A stretch of 7,935 nt of DNA from Candidatus Woesearchaeota archaeon (GTDB taxonomy: Archaea > Nanobdellota > Nanobdellia > Woesearchaeales > UBA12501), in contig JAPLZS010000017.1 of assembly GCA_026394915.1 (NCBI GenBank), forward strand, positions 1-7,935, read 5' to 3'. Below are positions 5,103 to 7,935 of the stretch, piece after piece (position 1 is the stretch's first letter; each line of letters starts with the position of its first letter). The position numbers and the translations under genes are program-made. Below the pieces are notes generated by a model. The model ran no database searches, was not told where the DNA came from, and saw only the letters and a program-made list of their open reading frames with translations.

Positions 5103-6140
5103 ATGGGGACAAAACTGAAGGATATAACAATAAAGAAAGAGATTGAGATAAATGACCTCAAGGGAAAGGTCCTTGTGGTTGATTCTTTCAATGTGATGTA
5201 CCAGTTCCTCACTACAATAAGGATGGCAGACGGCTCTCCATTGAAGGATTCCAATAACAACGTGACTTCTCATCTGAATGGCCTGTTCAGCAGGTCAATG
5301 AACCTAATGCAGAGAGGCATAAGACTGGCTTTCGTGTTTGACGGAAAGGCCCCTGCATTGAAGCAGAGGGAGCGGGAAAGGAGAGCAGAGCTGAAAAAAG
5401 AGGCTGCAAAAGAATATGAAATAGCAAAAGAGCGGGAAGACATTGAATCAATGAAGAAGTATGCAGCAAGGACAAGCATCCTCACAAGAGATATGGTAGA
5501 TGAGGCAAAGAAGCTGATAACTGCAATGGGCATGCCTATAATACAGGCGCCTTCAGAGGGAGAGGCTCAGGCAGCGCACATTGTAAATAATGGAGATGCC
5601 TATGCTGAAGTGAGCCAGGATTATGACTGCATGATGTTCGGAGTGCCGAGGCTTGTAAGGAACCTGACTGTGTCTGAGAAAAGAAAGCTTCCTGGAAAAT
5701 TATCTTATGTTGATGTAAAGCCAGAGCTGATGGATCTTGAAGAGAATCTTAAGAATTTAGGCATAAGCCAGGACCAGCTCATTGCATTGTGCGTATTGAT
5801 GGGAACAGATTATAATCCAAGCGGAATAAAGGGGATCGGCCCGAAGAATGCACTGAAGCTTGTAAAAGAGTACAATAATGATTTTGACGCAATGTTCAAG
5901 AAAGCAGAATGGGAGAAGCATTTTGATTTCAGCTGGAATGAGGTGTTTGACACAATAAAGAATATCCCTGTTTCAGACAATTACGAGATGAACTGGGGCA
6001 GGATAGACTGTGACGAACTAAAGACACTGCTTGTAAAGAACCATGATTTCTCAGAGAAAAGAGTGGATGACGCGCTTGAGAAGTTGGGAAAGCTGAATGA
6101 GAAGAAATGCCAAAAAGGGCTTGGAGAGTTCTTTGGTTGA
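5103..6140 (+). CDS. fen: Flap endonuclease 1 (FEN-1) with PCNA-interacting tail
   Basis: Structure-specific 5' nuclease that removes RNA/DNA flaps in Okazaki fragment maturation and in long-patch repair. At 345 aa it is the normal archaeal length. All metal-binding acids are at canonical archaeal positions: D27 (VVDSFN), D80 (FVFDGKAP), E152 and E154 (APSEGEAQAA), D173 and D175 (SQDYDCMMFG), D236 (LMGTDYNPSG). Residues 85-130 are the helical arch or clamp, rich in Arg and Lys, and 234-255 form the helix-3-turn-helix DNA/K+ site (GTDYNPSGIKGIGPKNALKL). The tail ends in the PIP-box QKGLGEFF (337-344), which should dock on PCNA. The start at 5103 gives the family MGxxL N-terminus; upstream Mets at 5067 and 5097 would add residues to an N-terminus whose Gly2 is normally conserved. 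It is probably co-transcribed with the methyltransferase 27 bp downstream. Confidence 0.97.
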   Translation: MGTKLKDITIKKEIEINDLKGKVLVVDSFNVMYQFLTTIRMADGSPLKDSNNNVTSHLNGLFSRSMNLMQRGIRLAFVFDGKAPALKQRERERRAELKKEAAKEYEIAKEREDIESMKKYAARTSILTRDMVDEAKKLITAMGMPIIQAPSEGEAQAAHIVNNGDAYAEVSQDYDCMMFGVPRLVRNLTVSEKRKLPGKLSYVDVKPELMDLEENLKNLGISQDQLIALCVLMGTDYNPSGIKGIGPKNALKLVKEYNNDFDAMFKKAEWEKHFDFSWNEVFDTIKNIPVSDNYEMNWGRIDCDELKTLLVKNHDFSEKRVDDALEKLGKLNEKKCQKGLGEFFG

Positions 6141-6151
6141 AGGGAAGGCAA

Positions 6152-6163
6152 AGGTGAAAGGTG
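6152..6163 (+). promoter_or_regulatory. Shine-Dalgarno of the tRNA methyltransferase gene
   Basis: AGGTGAAAGGTG contains two overlapping SD-like matches; the second (AGGTG, 6159-6163) is 4 nt before the ATG at 6168. No TATA box fits in the 27-bp gap, so the gene is likely translated from the fen1 transcript. Confidence 0.65.
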
Positions 6164-6167
6164 CAGA

Positions 6168-6992
6168 ATGGATCTGAAAGAATATCTAAGAAAAGACCTC
6201 ACAGAAGAAGAGCTTGGCCTGCTGAAAGCCTCGTTTGATGTCATAGGCTCTATTGCAATAATAGAGATTCCTAAAGGATTGGAAAAGAAGGAGAAAAAGA
6301 TTGCAGAAGCCCTTATGATGCTGCAGAGCAATGTGAAGACGGTTGCAAAGAAAGTAGGCATACATAAAGGGACTTTTAGGACGCAAAAGCTCAAAATAAT
6401 AGCAGGAGAGAAGACAAAAGAGACAGAGACAAAGGAGAACAATGTGAGATTAAGGCTTGATGTAGAGAAGGTGTATTTCTCTCCAAGGCTATCGACAGAA
6501 AGGCAGAGGATATATGAGATGGTCAGGAAAGGAGAGAGCGTATTAGTAATGTTCTCTGGCTGCGCGCCTTATGTTTGCGTCATTGCAAAGAATTCTCCTG
6601 CAAAAGAAGTTTATGGGATTGAGATAAATCCGATCGGCCACAAATATGGATTGGAGAATATCAGGATAAACAAGCTGACAAATGCTCATCTTTTCCAGGG
6701 CGATGTGAAGAAGGTCGTCCCAAAGCTGAAGAAGAAGTTTGACAGGATACTCATGCCATTGCCGAGGTCTGCAGAGGATTTCCTTGAGACGGCATTCAAG
6801 GCATCGAAAAAAGGGACAATGATACACTTCTATGATTTTGAGAAAGAAGAAGACCTTCCTGAGAAGGCCTTTGAAAAGGTAGAGAAGGCCTGCAAGAAGG
6901 CCAGGAAGAAGCACAGGATACTTTGCTGGAAGAAGTGCGGGCAGTACGGGCCAAGGAGATTCAGGGTTGTGGTGGACTTTAAGATAGATTGA
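6168..6992 (+). CDS. Trm5/Taw2-like tRNA position-37 methyltransferase, lacking domain D1
   Basis: A 274-aa class I SAM-dependent enzyme of the Trm5/TYW2 family, which acts on G37 next to the anticodon (m1G37, or the wyosine pathway). Residues 1-20 are a short stub, 22-100 are the D2 domain (FDVIGSIAIIEIPKGLEKKE), and 101-274 the catalytic domain. Family motifs are VYFSPRLSTERQRI (102-115), GESVLVMFSGCAPY (122-135, SAM motif I), YGIEINP (149-155, acidic ribose-binding residue), NAHLFQGDV (172-180), and FDRILMPLP (191-199). Two departures stand out: motif I reads SGCAP where most Trm5 have AGVGP, and the catalytic NLP reads PLP. The N-terminal D1 domain of full-length Trm5 (about 70 residues) is absent, as in archaeal Taw2 and some short Trm5a enzymes, so m1G37 synthase, Trm5a and Taw2 all remain possible. 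It follows fen1 by 27 bp with its own SD. Confidence 0.85.
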   Translation: MDLKEYLRKDLTEEELGLLKASFDVIGSIAIIEIPKGLEKKEKKIAEALMMLQSNVKTVAKKVGIHKGTFRTQKLKIIAGEKTKETETKENNVRLRLDVEKVYFSPRLSTERQRIYEMVRKGESVLVMFSGCAPYVCVIAKNSPAKEVYGIEINPIGHKYGLENIRINKLTNAHLFQGDVKKVVPKLKKKFDRILMPLPRSAEDFLETAFKASKKGTMIHFYDFEKEEDLPEKAFEKVEKACKKARKKHRILCWKKCGQYGPRRFRVVVDFKID

Positions 6993-7066
6993 TTAGAAAA
7001 AAACATTTATAACCCAAATGGTATACTCTTTTGATTATATACAGAACATATATAGATTACTATTAG

Positions 7067-7114
7067 ATAGTGGTTACAAATAGAAAGATTTATATATTGG
7101 TTCGTAACTATTAT
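7067..7114. repeat. Imperfect inverted repeat flanking a TATA box
   Basis: Left arm ATAGTGGTTAC (7067-7077) and right arm GTAACTATTAT (7104-7114) pair at 9 of 11 positions around a 26-bp centre that contains the TATA box at 7089-7097. A dimeric repressor bound across both arms would cover the core promoter. The AT-rich setting raises the chance of a coincidental match. Confidence 0.35.
7089..7097 (+). promoter_or_regulatory. TATA box of the lamin-tail gene
   Basis: TTTATATAT is centred 27 bp before the ATG at 7120, without an SD, so the mRNA should be leaderless. Confidence 0.6.
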
Positions 7115-7119
7115 ATTAT

Positions 7120-7935
7120 ATGGTAAGCGAATCATGGTTTAAACAGTTGGACTCAGTTTTGAGCAATTCTTTTAATAATCTGAAATATGATGTAAGAGAG
7201 ATCTATAGACTGATTAATGAAATCAAGAACATACTCATAGAAGCAGAGCCAAAGAATGTAAAGGAAAGGGTTGCTGTCATTGAAACCAGCCTTCAGGATC
7301 ACGTTGCGACGCTGAAAACGCTTGAAGTTGTTGTTGCAGAGCTCAAGACCAGCATTGATGAAATAAAAGATTTTAATAATATAAATAACATAGGCATTGA
7401 GGAGATATCAAGGAACATAGGAAGCCTTCTCATAAAAAACCAGAGAAACCTGGAAAAGGTGTCAAAATCTATAGAAATTGTTCTTAAGAATGATTTAGAG
7501 AGGAAGAAAGAGACAAGAGAGCTCAGGCAGGCTTTGAAGAACATTGAGAAAGAAGTGAAAAAGAAACTAAAGATGGTGAGGATAACTGCAAAAGCACCAA
7601 TAAAGCATAGCTATAACACAGAAAGACCAAGGATAACTTCTGCGCAGTTCGAGGCAAAAAGAAAAGGAGACCTGAACAGCGAATGGTTAGAGATCTCAGG
7701 AAAAGGAGATATGACCGGATATGTCTTACAGGACAAGAAAAGAAAGCACACTTACAAGTTTCCAAATGCATTTTTGCTTGATGGAGCTGTCAAGATACAC
7801 ACAGGAGAAGGACAGGACACAGAAAAACAGCTTTATTGGGGGAACAAGCTGCCTATATGGAATGACAATTCTGATGTTGCTGCAATAAAGAACAGAAAAG
7901 GAGTTATTGTGAGCAAAGCAAGATCAGAAAGAGTG
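7120..7935 (+). CDS. Coiled-coil protein with C-terminal lamin-tail domain, 3'-truncated by window edge
   Basis: An open frame of 272 codons continuing past the right edge. Residues 10-155 are almost wholly helical and heptad-like, with two likely coiled-coil segments (about 45-85, including VAVIETSLQDHVATLKTLEV, and 93-155, ending in a Lys/Glu-rich stretch). A basic, Pro-containing linker spans about 150-182. Residues 183-270 match the lamin-tail Ig-like fold (LTD): DLNSEWLEISGKGDMTGYVL, then YKFPNAFLLDGAVKIHTGEG, LYWGNKLPIWNDNSDVAAI and KNRKGVIVS, corresponding to the family hallmarks E-W/Y-V-E-I, G-W-x-L, F-P, TGxG, LYW, WNNxGD and DxxG. No signal peptide or membrane segment is seen in the visible part. 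LTDs in prokaryotes often accompany nucleases or surface proteins; here it follows a coiled coil, as in lamins. The function, possibly scaffolding or DNA or envelope binding, is inference. Confidence 0.85.
   Translation, partial: MVSESWFKQLDSVLSNSFNNLKYDVREIYRLINEIKNILIEAEPKNVKERVAVIETSLQDHVATLKTLEVVVAELKTSIDEIKDFNNINNIGIEEISRNIGSLLIKNQRNLEKVSKSIEIVLKNDLERKKETRELRQALKNIEKEVKKKLKMVRITAKAPIKHSYNTERPRITSAQFEAKRKGDLNSEWLEISGKGDMTGYVLQDKKRKHTYKFPNAFLLDGAVKIHTGEGQDTEKQLYWGNKLPIWNDNSDVAAIKNRKGVIVSKARSERV

Larger units (their letters stand above)
6993..7119. other. AT-rich intergenic region
   Basis: A 127-bp gap with no coding potential or RNA gene. It holds the promoter of the lamin-tail gene and AT-rich stretches such as ATTTATAA (7005-7012) and GTATAC. 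The short T4 near 7028 is a weak candidate terminator for the methyltransferase. Confidence 0.5.

Noticed and set aside
5981..6442. 153-aa minus-strand Ser/Phe-rich frame across the fen1-methyltransferase junction
   Set aside because: Its Ser/Phe-rich composition is the antisense of Lys/Glu-rich coding DNA, and it spans two well-supported genes.
6993..7119. AT-rich gap as a replication origin or RNA gene
   Set aside because: No repeated origin-recognition boxes, no cloverleaf or long stem and no GC-rich island were found; promoter elements explain the content.

Overview
The window comes from an archaeon. It carries an archaeal-type flap endonuclease with a C-terminal PCNA-binding motif, an EndA tRNA-splicing endonuclease, a Trm5-type tRNA methyltransferase, TATA-box promoters and Shine-Dalgarno sites matching the archaeal anti-SD. 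Arg codons AGA/AGG and Ile codon ATA dominate. Short intergenic gaps and many small proteins fit a streamlined, possibly DPANN-type genome; that lineage is inferred from style and not proven by any one gene.

Layout. Positions 1-881 (+) hold the 3' part of an alanine-dehydrogenase-fold enzyme closest to N5-(carboxyethyl)ornithine synthase. A 54-aa C2H2 zinc-finger protein follows (922-1086, +). Facing it on the minus strand are three genes read leftwards: RNase Z (2612-1713), a 61-aa tail-anchored membrane peptide (1671-1486) and a RelE-fold-like protein with a Cys/His-rich N-terminus (1445-1095). A 104-bp intergenic region separates rnz from the divergent endA (2717-3298, +). Next on the plus strand are a winged-helix/charged-linker/nuclease-like protein (3361-4365), a lipoprotein (4467-5066), FEN-1 (5103-6140) and a Trm5/Taw2-like methyltransferase (6168-6992). 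The last gene starts at 7120 and runs off the right edge. It has a long coiled coil followed by a lamin-tail domain, an arrangement that recalls nuclear lamins.

Functional picture. Three genes act on tRNA: RNase Z trims 3' trailers, EndA removes introns, and the methyltransferase modifies position 37. rnz and endA share one intergenic region, while fen1 and the methyltransferase are only 27 bp apart and look co-transcribed. FEN-1 serves DNA replication and repair. The remaining genes have no assigned pathway.

Expression signals are regular. Six genes have a TATA-like box centred 25-27 bp before their ATG, which predicts leaderless mRNAs; five of these lack an SD and endA has only a purine run too close to its start to be a good one. 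The zinc-finger, lipoprotein and methyltransferase genes have clear SD sequences. No tRNA, rRNA, CRISPR array or insertion sequence was seen, and no gene-free stretch exceeds about 130 bp. The most unusual items are the coiled-coil/lamin-tail protein, the N5-(carboxyethyl)ornithine-synthase-like enzyme, the orphan RelE-like protein and the methyltransferase lacking an N-terminal D1 domain.
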